From: Brachycybe producta
Taxonomy: Eukaryota > Arthropoda > Diplopoda > Playtdesmida > Andrognathidae
DNA length: 64,000 nucleotides
Assembly (NCBI GenBank): GCA_036925085.1
Contig: JAUPFP010000174.1
Coordinates: forward strand, 1-64,000
Reading direction: 5' to 3'
Shown: positions 49,677 to 62,995 of the stretch, in pieces
Position numbering within the stretch: the stretch's first letter is position 1
How the letters are laid out: each line of letters opens with the position of its first letter
Notes under the pieces: generated by a model
Told to the model about the DNA's origin: nothing
Database searches by the model: none
Seen by the model: only the letters and a program-made list of their open reading frames with translations
Position numbers and translations under genes: made by a program

Positions 49677-51560
49677 TTACAACTTCAATTTCAACTTCAG
49701 TTTCAACTTCAATTTTAACTTCAATTTCAACTTTAATTTCAACTTCAATTTCAACTTCAATTTCAACTTCAATTTCAACTTCAATTTCAACTTCAATTTC
49801 AATGTCGACTTCAAGTTCAATGTCAATTTCAATTTCAAACTTAACTTCAACTTCAACTTTACATTCAAGTTCAACTTCAAATTTAACTTCAACTTCAACT
49901 TTAACTTCAACTTCAACTTAAACTTCAATTTTAACTTCAATTTTAACTTCAAATTCAACTTCAATTTCAACTTCAATTTCAACTTCAATTTCAACTTCAA
50001 ATTCAACTTCAACTTCAACTTTAACCTTAACCTTAACTTAAACTTAAACTTCAATTTTAACTTCAATTTCAACTTCAATTTCAACTTCAATTTCAACTTC
50101 AATTTCAACTTCAGTTTCAACTTCAATTTTAACTTCAATTTCAACTTCAATTTCAACTTCAATTTCAACTTCAATTTCAACTTCAATTTCAACTTCAATT
50201 TCAACTTCAATTTCAACTTCAATTTCAACTTCAATTTCAACTTCAATTTCAACTTCAATTTCAATGTCGACTTCAAGTTCAATGTCAATTTCAATTTCAA
50301 ACTTAACTTCAACTTCAACTTTACATTCAAGTTCAACTTCAAATTTAACTTCAACTTCAACTTTAACTTCACTTTCAAGTTCAACTTCAAATTGAACTTC
50401 AACTTCAACTTTAACTTCAATTAAACTTAAACTTCAATTTCAACTTCAAATTCAACTTCAACTTCAACTTCAATTTCAACTTCAATTTCAACTTCAATTT
50501 CAACTTCCACTTCAATTTCAAACTTAACTTCAACTTCAACTTAACTTCAACTTCAACTTTAACTTCACTTTCAAGTTCAACTTCAAATTCAACTTCAACT
50601 TCAACTTTAACTTCAATTAAACTTAAACTTCAATTTTAACTTCAATTTTAACTTCAAATTCAACTTCAATTTCAACTTCAATTTCAACTTCAATTTCAAC
50701 TTCAATTTCAACTTCAATTTCAACTTCAATTTCAACTTCAATTTCAACATCAATTTCAACTTCAATTTTAACTTCAATATCAACTTTGATTTCAATTTCG
50801 ACTTCAATTTCAACTTCGATTTCAACTTCAATTTCAACTTCAATTTCAACTTCAATTTCAACTTCAACTTCAATTTTAACATCAATTTCAACTTAAATTT
50901 TAACTTCAATTTCAACTTCAATTACAACTTCAATTTCAACTTCAGTTTCAACTTCAATTTTAACTTCAATTTCAACTTTAATTTCAACTTCAATTTCAAC
51001 TTCAATTTCAACTTCAATTTCAACTTCAATTTCAACTTCAATTTCAATGTCGACTTCAAGTTCAATGTCAATTTCAATTTCAAACTTAACTTCAACTTCA
51101 ACTTTACATTCAAGTTCAACTTCAAATTTAACTTCAACTTCAACTTTAACTTCAACTTCAACTTAAACTTCAATTTTAACTTCAATTTTAACTTCAAATT
51201 CAACTTCAATTTCAACTTCAAATTCAACTTCAACTTCAACTTTAACCTTAACCTTAACTTAAACTTAAACTTCAATTTTAACTTCAATTTCAACTTCAAT
51301 TTCAACTTCAATTTCAATTTCAATTTCAACTTCAGTTTCAACTTCAATTTTAACTTCAATTTCAACTTCAATTTCAACTTCAATTTCAACTTCAATTTCA
51401 ACTTCAATTTCAACTTCAATTTCAACTTCAATTTCAACTTCAATTTCAACTTCAATTTCAACTTCAATTTCAACTTCAATTTCAATGTCGACTTCAAGTT
51501 CAATGTCAATTTCAATTTCAAACTTAACTTCAACTTCAACTTTACATTCAAGTTCAACTT
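49677..51560. repeat. Pair of related S-Q-R-Q-P repeats about 1.24 kb apart
   Basis: The interval from the S block at 49,677 to about 50,420 matches 50,922-51,641 in variant order (two Q blocks with GTCGAC and GTTCAATG around one R), with a few tract-length differences. Between them (50,421-50,920) lie P blocks and one domain-1 style ATATC-TTTGATT block at 50777. Confidence 0.77.
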
Positions 51561-53634
51561 CAAATTTAACTTCAACTTCAACTTTAACTTCACTTTCAAG
51601 TTCAACTTCAAATTGAACTTCAACTTCAACTTTAACTTCAATTAAACTTAAACTTCAATTTCAACTTCAAATTCAACTTCAACTTCAACTTCAATTTCAA
51701 CTTCAATTTCAACTTCAATTTCAACTTCAATTTCAACTTCAATTTCAACTTCAATTTCAACTTTAATTTCAACTTCAATTTCAACTTCAATTTCAATGTC
51801 GACTTCAAGTTCAATGTCAATTTCAATTTCAAACTTAACTTCAACTTCAACTTCAATTTTAACTTCAATTTTAACTTTAATTTCAACTTCAATTTCAACT
51901 TCAATTTCAACTTCAATTTTAACTTCAATTTCAACTTCAAGTTCAACTTCAAATTTAACTTAACTTCAACTTTAACTTCAACTTAAACTTAAACTTCAAT
52001 TTTAACTTCAATTTCAACTTCAATTTCAACATCAATTTCAACTTCAATTTCAACTTCAATTTTAACTTCAATTTCAACTTCAATTTCAACTTCAATTTCA
52101 ACTTCAATTTCAACTTCAATTTCAATTTCAATTTCAAGTTCAACTTCAAATTGAACTTCAACTTCAACTTTAACTTCAATTAAACTTAAACTTCAATTTC
52201 AACTTCAAATTCAACTTCAACTTCAACTTCAATTTCAACTTCAATTTCAACTTCAATTTCAACTTCAATTTCAACTTCTATTTCAACTTCAATTTCAATG
52301 TCGACTTCAAGTTCAATGTCAATTTCAATTTCAAACTTAACTTCAACTTCAACTTTACATTCAAGTTCAACTTCAAATTTAACATCAACTTCAACTTTAA
52401 CTTCAACTTCAACTTAAACTTCAATTTTAACTTCAATTTTAACTTCAAATTCAACTTCAATTTCAACTTCAATTTCAACTTCAAATTCAACTTCAACTTC
52501 AACTTTAACCTTAACCTTAACTTAAACTTAAACTTCAATTTTAACTTCAATTTCAATTTCAATTTCAAGTTCAATTTCAACTTCAATTACAACTTCATTT
52601 TCAACTTCAGTTTCAACTTCAATTTTAACTTCAATTTCAACTTCAAATTCAACTTCAATTTCAACTTCAATTTCAACTTCAATTTCAACTTCAATTTCAA
52701 CTTCCACTTCAATTTCAAACTTAACTTCAACTTCAACTTAACTTCAACTTCAACTTTAACTTCACTTTCAAGTTCAACTTCAAATTCAACTTCAACTTCA
52801 ACTTTAATTTCTACTAAACGTAAACTTCAATTTCAACTTCAAATTCAACTTCAACTTCAACTTCAATTTCAACTTCAATTTCAACTTCAATTTCAACTTC
52901 AATTTCAACTTCAATTTCAATGTCGACTTCAAGTTCAATGTCAATTTCAATTTCAAACTTAACTTCAACTTCAACTTTACATTCAAGTTCAACTTCAATT
53001 TTAACTTCAACTTCAACTTTAACTTAAACTTCAATTTCAATTTCAATTTCAACTTCAAATTCAACTTCAACTTCAACTTTAACCTTAACCTTAACTTAAA
53101 CTTAAACTTCAATTTTAACTTCAATTTCAACTTCAATTTCAACTTCAATTTCAACTTCAATTTCAACTTCAGTTTCAACTTCAATTTTAACTTCAATTTC
53201 AACTTCAATTTCAACTTCAATTTCAACTTCAATTTCAACTTCAATTTCAACTTCAATTTCAACTTCAATTTCAACTTCAATTTCAACTTCAATTTCAACT
53301 TCAATTTCAATGTCGACTTCAAGTTCAATGTCAATTTCAATTTCAAACTTAACTTCAACTTCAACTTTACATTCAAGTTCAACTTCAAATTTAACTTCAA
53401 CTTCAACTTTAACTTCAACTTCAACTTAAACTTCAATTTTAACTTCAATTTTAACTTCAATTTTAACTTCAATTTCAACTTCAATTTCAACTTCAATTTC
53501 GACTTCAATTTCAACTTCGATTTCAACTTCAATTTCAACTTCAATTTCAACTTCAATTTCAACTTCAATTTCAACTTCAACTTCCATTTTAACATCAATT
53601 TCAACTTCAATTTTAACTTCAATTTCAACTTCAA
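51561..53634. repeat. Copy 2 of the 3.97-kb-spaced duplication
   Basis: This is the counterpart of 47,600-49,676, carrying the same AAACGTAAAC P variant near 52,815. Its S block lies near 52,590, where tract length differs from copy 1. The right part (53,110-53,634) includes the shortened domain-1 block TTTCGACTTC...TTCGATTTC near 53,500 and a CTTCCATTTTAACATC joint near 53,583. Confidence 0.83.
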
Positions 53635-55984
53635 TTACAACTTCAATTTCAACTTCAGTTTCAACTTCAATTTTAACTTCAATTTCAACTTCAAATTCAA
53701 CTTTAATTTCAACTTCAATTTCAACTTCAATTTCAACTTCAATTTCAACTTCAATTTCAACTTCAATTTCAACTTCAATTTCAACTTCCACTTCAATTTC
53801 AAACTTAACTTCAACTTCAACTTAACTTCAACTTCAACTTTAACTTCACTTTCAAGTTCAACTTCAAATTCAACTTCAACTTCAACTTTAACTTCAATTA
53901 AACTTAAACTTCAATTTCAACTTCAAATTCAACTTCAACTTCAACTTCAATTTCAACTTCAATTTCAACTTCAATTTCAACTTCAATTTCAACTTCAATT
54001 TCAATGTCGACTTCAAGTTCAATGTCAATTTCAATTTCAAACTTAACTTCAACTTCAACTTTACATTCAAGTTCAACTTCAAATTTAACTTCAACTTCAA
54101 CTTTAACTTCAACTTCAACTTTAACTTTAACTTCAACTTAAACTTCAATTTTAACTTCAATTTTAACTTCAAATTCAACTTCAATTTCAACTTCAATTTC
54201 AACTTCAATTTCAACTTCAATTTCAACTTCAATTTCAACTTCAATTTCAACTTCAATTTCAACATCAATTTCAACTTCAATTTTAACTTCAATATCAACT
54301 TTGATTTCAATTTCGACTTCAATTTCAACTTCGATTTCAACTTCAATTTCAACTTCAATTTCAACTTCAATTTCAACTTCAACTTCAATTTTAACATCAA
54401 TTTCAACTTCAATTTTAACTTCAATTTCAACTTCAATTACAACTTCAATTTCAACTTCAGTTTCAACTTCAATTTTAACTTCAATTTCAACTTCAATTTC
54501 AACTTCAATTTCAACTTCAATTTCAACTTCAATTTCAACTTCAATTTCAACTTCAATTTCAATGTCGACTTCAAGTTCAATGTCAATTTCAATTTCAAAC
54601 TTAACTTCAACTTCAACTTTACATTCAAGTTCAACTTCAAATTTAACTTCAACTTCAACTTTAACTTCAACTTCAACTTAAACTTCAATTTTAACTTCAA
54701 TTTTAACTTCAAATTCAACTTCAATTTCAACTTCAATTTCAACTTCAAATTCAACTTCAACTTCAACTTTAACCTTAACCTTAACTTAAACTTAAACTTC
54801 AATTTTAACTTCAATTTCAACTTCAATTTCAACTTCAATTTCAACTTCAATTTCAACTTCAGTTTCAACTTCAATTTTAACTTCAATTTCAACTTCAATT
54901 TCAACTTCAATTTCAACTTCAATTTCAACTTCAATTTCAACTTCAATTTCAACTTCAATTTCAACTTCAATTTCAACTTCAATTTCAACTTCAATTTCAA
55001 CTTCAATTTCAATGTCGACTTCAAGTTCAATGTCAATTTCAATTTCAAACTTAACTTCAACTTCAACTTTACATTCAAGTTCAACTTCAAATTTAACTTC
55101 AACTTCAACTTTAACTTCAACTTCAACTTAAACTTCAATTTTAACTTCAATTTTAACTTCAATTTTAACTTCAATTTCAACTTCAATTTCAACTTCAATT
55201 TCGACTTCAATTTCAACTTCGATTTCAACTTCAATTTCAACTTCAATTTCAACTTCAATTTCAACTTCAATTTCAACTTCAATTTCAACTTCAACTTCCA
55301 TTTTAACATCAATTTCAACTTCAATTTTAACTTCAATTTCAACTTCAATTACAACTTCAATTTCAACTTCAGTTTCAACTTCAATTTTAACTTCAATTTC
55401 AACTTCAAATTCAACTTCAATTTCAACTTCAATTTCAACTTCAATTTCAACTTCAATTTCAACTTCAATTTCAACTTCAATTTCAACTTCCACTTCAATT
55501 TCAAACTTAACTTCAACTTCAACTTAACTTCAACTTCAACTTTAACTTCACTTTCAAGTTCAACTTCAAATTCAACTTCAACTTCAACTTTAACTTCAAT
55601 TAAACTTAAACTTCAATTTCAACTTCAAATTCAACTTCAACTTCAACTTCAATTTCAACTTCAATTTCAACTTCAATTTCAACTTCAATTTCAATGTCGA
55701 CTTCAAGTTCAATGTCAATTTCAATTTCAAACTTAACTTCAACTTCAACTTTACATTCAAGTTCAACTTCAAATTTAACTTCAACTTCAACTTTAACTTC
55801 AATTTTAACTTCAATTTTAACTTCAAATTCAACTTCAATTTCAACTTCAATTTCAACTTCAATTTCAACTTCAATTTCAACTTCAATTTCAACTTCCACT
55901 TCAATTTCAAACTTAACTTCAACTTCAACTTTAACTTCACTTTCAAGTTCAACTTCAAATTGAACTTCAACTTCAACTTTAACT
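53635..55984. repeat. Domain-3 P-Q-R-S block with a full and a shortened domain-1 block
   Basis: P blocks lie near 53,890 and 55,600, Q near 54,007, 54,564, 55,015 and 55,696, and R near 54,770. There is a full ATATC-TTTGATT block at 54292 and the shortened TTTCGACTTC form near 55,200. The 53,894-54,436 part is repeated with two extra dodecamers at 58,742-59,320. Confidence 0.76.
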
Positions 55985-58741
55985 TCAATTAAACTTAAAC
56001 TTCAATTTCAACTTCAAATTCAACTTCAACTTCAACTTCAATTTCAACTTCAATTTCAACTTCAATTTCAACTTCAATTTCAACTTCAATTTCAATGTTG
56101 ACTTCAAGTTCAATGTCAATTTCAATTTCAAACTTAACTTCAACTTCAACTTTACATTCAAGTTCAACTTCAAATTTAACTTCAACTTCAACTTTAACTT
56201 CAACTTCAACTTAAAATTCAATTTTAACTTCAATTTCAACTTCAATTTCAACTTCAATTTCAACTTCAATTACAACTTCAATTTCAACTTCAGTTTCAAC
56301 TTCAATTTTAACTTCAATTTCAACTTCAAATTCAACTTCAATTTTAACTTCAATTTCAACTTCAATTTCAACTTCAATTTCAACTTCAATTTCAACTTCA
56401 ATTTCAACTTCAATTTCAACTTCATTTTCAACTTCAATTTCAACTTCAATTTCAACTTCAATTTCAACTTCAATTTCAACTTCAATTTCAACTTCAGTTT
56501 CAACTTCAATTTTAACTTCAATTTCAACTTCAATTTCAACTTCAATTTCAACTTCAATTTCAACTTCAATTTCAACTTCAATTTCAACTTCAATTTCAAC
56601 TTCAATTTCAACTTCAATTTTAATGTCGACTTCAAGTTCAATGTCAATTTCAATTTCAAACTTAACTTCAACTTCAACTTTACATTCAAGTTCAACTTCA
56701 AATTTAACTTCAACTTCAATTTTAACTTCAACTTCAACTTAAACTTCAATTTTAACTTCAATTTTAACTTCAACTTCAACTTCAACTTTAACCTTAACCT
56801 TAACTTAAACTTAAACATCAATTTTAACTTCAATTTAAGCTTCAATTTCAACATCAATTTCAACTTCAATTTTAACTTCAATATCAACTTTGATTTCAAT
56901 TTCGACTTCAATTTCAACTTCGATTTCAACTTCAATTTCAACTTCAATTTCAACTTCAATTTCAACTTCAACTTCAACTTCAATTTTAACATCAATTTCA
57001 ACTTCAATTTTAACTTCAATTTCAACTTCAATTACAACTTCAATTTCAACTTCAGTTTCAACTTCAATTTTAACTTCAATTTCAACTTCAATTTCAACTT
57101 CAATTTCAACTTCAATTTCAATGTCGACTTCAAGTTCAATGTCAATTTCAATTTCAAACTTAACTTCAACTTCAACTTTACATTCAAGTTCAACTTCAAA
57201 TTTAACTTCAACTTCAACTTTAACTTCAATTTTAACTTCAATTTTAACTTCAAATTCAACTTCAATTTCAACTTCAATTTCAACTTCAATTTCAACTTCA
57301 ATTTCAACTTCAATTTCAACTTCCACTTCAATTTCAAACTTAACTTCAACTTCAACTTTAACTTCACTTTCAAGTTCAACTTCAAATTGAACTTCAACTT
57401 CAACTTTAACTTCAATTAAACTTAAACTTCAATTTCAACTTCAAATTCAACTTCAACTTCAACTTCAATTTCAACTTCAATTTCAACTTCAATTTCAACT
57501 TCAATTTCAACTTCAATTTCAATGTTGACTTCAAGTTCAATGTCAATTTCAATTTCAAACTTAACTTCAACTTCAACTTTACATTCAAGTTCAACTTCAA
57601 ATTTAACTTCAACTTCAACTTTAACTTCAACTTCAACTTAAAATTCAATTTTAACTTCAATTTCAACTTCAATTTCAACTTCAATTTCAACTTCAATTAC
57701 AACTTCAATTTCAACTTCAGTTTCAACTTCAATTTTAACTTCAATTTCAACTTCAAATTCAACTTCAATTTTAACTTCAATTTCAACTTCAATTTCAACT
57801 TCAATTTCAACTTCAATTTCAACTTCAATTTCAACTTCAATTTCAACTTCATTTTCAACTTCAATTTCAACTTCAATTTCAACTTCAATTTCAACTTCAA
57901 TTTCAACTTCAATTTCAACTTCAGTTTCAACTTCAATTTTAACTTCAATTTCAACTTCAATTTTAACTTCAATTTCAACTTCAATTTCAACTTCAATTTC
58001 AACTTCAATTTCAACTTCAATTTCAACTTCAATTTCAACTTCAATTTCAACTTCAATTTCAACTTCAATTTCAACTTCAATTTCAATGTCGACTTCAAGT
58101 TCAATGTCAATTTCAATTTCAAACTTAACTTCAACTTCAACTTTACATTCAAGTTCAACTTCAAATTTAACTTCAACTTCAATTTTAACTTCAACTTCAA
58201 CTTAAACTTCAATTTTAACTTCAATTTTAACTTCAACTTCAACTTCAACTTTAACCTTAACCTTAACTTAAACTTAAACATCAATTTTAACTTCAATTTA
58301 AGCTTCAATTTCAACATCAATTTCAACTTCAATTTTAACTTCAATATCAACTTTGATTTCAATTTCGACTTCAATTTCAACTTCGATTTCAACTTCAATT
58401 TCAACTTCAATTTCAACTTCAATTTCAACTTCAACTTCAACTTCAATTTTAACATCAATTTCAACTTCAATTTTAACTTCAATTTCAACTTCAATTACAA
58501 CTTCAATTTCAACTTCAGTTTCAACTTCAATTTTAACTTCAATTTCAACTTCAATTTCAACTTCAATTTCAACTTCAATTTTAACTTCAATTTCAACTTC
58601 AATTTCAACTTCAATTTCAACTTTAATTTCAACTTCCACTTCAATTTCAAACTTAACTTCAACTTCAACTTAACTTCAACTTCAACTTTAACTTCACTTT
58701 CAAGTTCAACTTCAAATTGAACTTCAACTTCAACTTTAACT
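55985..58741. repeat. Tandem duplication with a 1,427-bp period
   Basis: Markers at 55985 and 56270 recur at 57412 and 57697 (1,427 bp). After about 57,960 the offset becomes 1,463 bp because copy 2 gained three dodecamers. Shared rare changes include a Q block with GTTGAC, CTTAAAATTC (56,213 and 57,640), AAACATCAATTTTAAC, CAATTTAAGCTTC (56,835 and 58,298) and an ATATC-TTTGATT block (56881 and 58344). Confidence 0.86.
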
Positions 58742-59578
58742 TCAATTAAACTTAAACTTCAATTTCAACTTCAAATTCAACTTCAACTTCAACTTCAATT
58801 TCAACTTCAATTTCAACTTCAATTTCAACTTCAATTTCAACTTCAATTTCAACTTCAATTTCAACTTCAATTTCAACTTCAATTTCAATGTCGACTTCAA
58901 GTTCAATGTCAATTTCAATTTCAAACTTAACTTCAACTTCAACTTTACATTCAAGTTCAACTTCAAATTTAACTTCAACTTCAACTTTAACTTCAACTTC
59001 AACTTTAACTTTAACTTCAACTTAAACTTCAATTTTAACTTCAATTTTAACTTCAAATTCAACTTCAATTTCAACTTCAATTTCAACTTCAATTTCAACT
59101 TCAATTTCAACTTCAATTTCAACTTCAATTTCATCTTCAATTTCAACATCAATTTCAACTTCAATTTTAACTTCAATATCAACTTTGATTTCAATTTCGA
59201 CTTCAATTTCAACTTCGATTTCAACTTCAATTTCAACTTCAATTTCAACTTCAATTTCAACTTCAACTTCAATTTTAACATCAATTTCAACTTCAATTTT
59301 AACTTCAATTTCAACTTCAATTACAACTTCAATTTCAACTTCAGTTTCAACTTCAATTTTAACTTCAATTTCAACTTCAATTTCAACTTCAATTTCAACT
59401 TCAATTTCAACTTCAATTTCAACTTCAATTTCAACTTCAATTTCAACTTCAATTTCAACTTCAATTTCAACTTCCACTTCAATTTCAAACTTAACTTCAA
59501 CTTCAACTTAACTTCAACTTCAACTTTAACTTCACTTTCAAGTTCAACTTCAATTGAACTTCAACTTCAACTTTAACT
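58742..59578. repeat. Second copy of the 53.9-54.4 kb segment plus P block
   Basis: The order P end, dodecamer tract, Q (GTCGAC near 58,891), CTTTAACTTTAAC joint near 59,003, ATATC-TTTGATT block at 59176, then S matches 53,894-54,436. One TCATCTTC change is private (59,132). The closing P block has lost a base (CAATTGAAC near 59,550). Confidence 0.76.
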
Positions 59579-61457
59579 TCAATTAAACTTAAACTTCAAT
59601 TTCAACTTCAAATTCAACTTCAACTTCAACTTCAATTTCAACTTCAGTTTCAACTTCAATTTCAACTTCAATTTCAACTTCAATTTCAACTTCAATTTCA
59701 ACTTCAATTTCAATGTTGACTTCAAGTTCAATGTCAATTTCAATTTCAAACTTAACTTCAACTTCAACTTTACATTCAAGTTCAACTTCAAATTTAACTT
59801 CAACTTCAACTTTAACTTCAACTTCAACTTAAAATTCAATTTTAACTTCAATTTCAACTTCAATTTCAACTTCAATTTCAACTTCAATTACAACTTCAAT
59901 TTCAACTTCGATTGCAACTTCAATTTCAACTTCAATTTCAACTTCAATTTCAACTTCAACTTCAATTTTAACATCAATTTCAACTTCAATTTTAACTTCA
60001 ATTTCAACTTCAATTACAACTTCAATTTCAACTTCAGTTTCAACTTCAATTTTAACTTCAATTTCAACTTCAATTTCAACTTCAATTTCAACTTCAATTT
60101 CAACTTCAATTTCAACTTCAATTTCAACTTCAATTTCAACTTCAATTTCAACTTCAATTTCAACTTCCACTTCAATTTCAAACTTAACTTCAACTTCAAC
60201 TTAACTTCAACTTCAACTTAACTTCAACTTCAACTTTAACTTCACTTTCAAGTTCAACTTCAAATTGAGCTTTAACTTCAACTTTAACTTCAATTAAACT
60301 TAAACTTCAATTTCAACTTCAAATTCAACTTCAACTTCAACTTCAATTTCAACTTCAATTTCAACTTCAATTTCAACTTCAATTTCAACTTCAATTTCAA
60401 TGTTGACTACAAGTTCAATGTCAATTTCAATTTCAAACTTAACTTCAACTTCAACTTTACATTCAAGTTCAACTTCAAATTTAACTTCAACTTCAACTTT
60501 AACTTCAACTTCAACTTAAACTTCAATTTTAACTTCAATTTTAACTTCAATTTTAACTTCAATTTCAACTTCAATTTCAACTTCAATTTCGACTTCAATT
60601 TCAACTTCGATTTCAACTTCAATTTCATCTTCAATTTCAACTTCAATTTCAACTTCAATTTCAACTTCAACTTCCATGTTAACATCAATTTCAACTTCAA
60701 TTTTAACTTCAATTTCAACTTCAATTACAACTTCAATTTCAACTTCAGTTTCAACTTCAATTTTAACTTCAATTTCAACTTCAATTTCAACTTCAATTTC
60801 AACTTCAATTTCAACTTCAATTTCAACTTCAATTTCAACTTCAATTTCAATGTCGACTTCAAGTTCAATGTCAATTTCAATTTCAAACTTAACTTCAACT
60901 TCAACTTTACATTCAAGTTCAACTTCAAATTTAACTTCAACTTCAATTTTAACTTCAACTTCAACTTAAACTTCAATTTTAACTTCAATTTTAACTTCAA
61001 CTTCAACTTCAACTTTAACTTCAATATCAACTTCAATTTTAACTTCAATATCAACTTTGATTTCAATTTCGACTTCAATTTCAACTTCGATTTCAACTTC
61101 AATTTCAACTTCAATTTCAACTTCAATTTCAACTTCAACTTCAACTTCAATTTTAACATCAATTTCAACTTCAATTTTAACTTCAATTTCAACTTCAATT
61201 ACAACTTCAATTTCAACTTCAGTTTCAACTTCAATTTTAACTTCAATTTCAACTTCAATTTCAACTTCAATTTCAACTTCAATTTCAACTTCAATTTCAA
61301 CTTCAATTTCAACTTCAATTTCAACTTCAATTTCAACTTTAATTTCAACTTCCACTTCAATTTCAAACTTAACTTCAACTTCAACTTAACTTCAACTTCA
61401 ACTTTAACTTCACTTTCAAGTTCAACTTCAAATTGAACTTCAACTTCAACTTTAACT
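59579..61457. repeat. Domain-3 block, first copy of the GATTGCAAC repeat
   Basis: The rare TTCGATTGCAAC variant at about 59,910 and a P block with a doubled TTAACTTCAACTTCAAC step and AAATTGAGCTTTAAC (60,267) recur 3,331 and 3,355 bp downstream. The middle (60,400-61,200) has a Q with GTTGACTACAAG, a CTTCCATGTTAACATC change near 60,670, and an ATATC-TTTGATT block at 61048. Confidence 0.75.
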
Positions 61458-62995
61458 TCAATTAAACTTAAACTTCAATTTCAACTTCAAATTCAACTTC
61501 AACTTCAACTTCAATTTCAACTTCAATTTCAACTTCAATTTCAACTTCAATTTCAACTTCAATTTCAACTTCAATTTCAATGTCGACTTCAAGTTCAATG
61601 TCAATTTCAATTTCAAACTTAACTTCAACTTCAACTTTACATTCAAGTTCAACTTCAAATTTAACATCAACTTCAACTTTAACTTCAACTTCAACTTAAA
61701 CTTCAATTTTAACTTCAATTTTAACTTCAATTTTAACTTCAATTTCAACTTCAATTTCAACTTCAATTTCGACTTCAATTTCAACTTCGATTTCAACTTC
61801 AATTTCAACTTCAATTTCAACTTCAATTTCAACTTCAATTTCAACTTCAACTTCCATTTTAACATCAATTTCAACTTCAATTTTAACTTAAATTTCAACT
61901 TCAATTACAACTTCAATTTCAACTTCAGTTTCAACTTCAATTTTAACTTCAATTTCAACTTCAAATTCAACTTCAATTTCAACTTCAATTTCAACTTCAA
62001 TTTCAACTTCAATTTCAACTTCAATTTCAATGTCGACTTCAAGTTCAATGTCAATTTCAATTTCAAACTTAACTTCAACTTCAACTTTACATTCAAGTTC
62101 AACTTCAAATTTAACTTCAACTTCAACTTTAACTTCAACTTCAACTTTAACTTCAATTTCAACTTCAATTTCAACTTCAATTTCAACTTCAATTTCAACT
62201 TCAATTTCAACTTCAATTTCAACATCAATTTCAACTTCAATTTTAACTTCAATATCAACTTTGATTTCAATTTCGACTTCAATTTCAACTTCGATTTCAA
62301 CTTCAATTTCAACTTCAATTTCAACTTCAATTTCAACTTCAATTTCAACTTCAATTTTAACTTCAATATCAACTTTGATTTCAATTTCGACTTCAATTTC
62401 AACTTCGATTTCAACTTCAATTTCAACTTCAATTTCAACTTCAATTTCAACTTCAACTTCAATTTTAACATCAATTTCAACTTCAATTTTAACTTCAATT
62501 TCAACTTCAATTACAACTTCAATTTCAACTTCAGTTTCAACTTCAATTTTAACTTCAATTTCAACTTCAATTTCAACTTCAATTTTAACTTCAATTTTAA
62601 CTTCAAATTCAACTTCAATTTCAACTTCAATTTCAACTTCAATTTCAACTTCAATTTCAACTTCAATTTCAACTTCAATTTCAACTTCAATTTCAACATC
62701 AATTTCAACTTCAATTTTAACTTCAATATCAACTTTGATTTCAATTTCGACTTCAATTTCAACTTCGATTTCAACTTCAATTTCAACTTCAATTTCAACT
62801 TCAATTTCAACTTCAACTTCAATTTTAACATCAATTTCAACTTCAATTTTAACTTCAATTTCAACTTCAATTACAACTTCAATTTCAACTTCAGTTTCAA
62901 CTTCAATTTTAACTTCAATTTCAACTTCAATTTCAACTTCAATTTCAACTTCAATTTCAACTTCAATTTCAACTTCAATTTCAACTTCAATTTCA
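61458..62995. repeat. Domain-3 block with closely spaced ATATC-TTTGATT copies
   Basis: After P and Q (61,460-61,700) and a shortened TTTCGAC block near 61,770, three full ATATCAACTTTGATTTCAAT copies lie at 62252, 62366 and 62726 (steps 114 and 360 bp). The R landmark is absent here: the Q block near 62,035 runs through TTTAACTTC into plain dodecamers. Confidence 0.76.
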
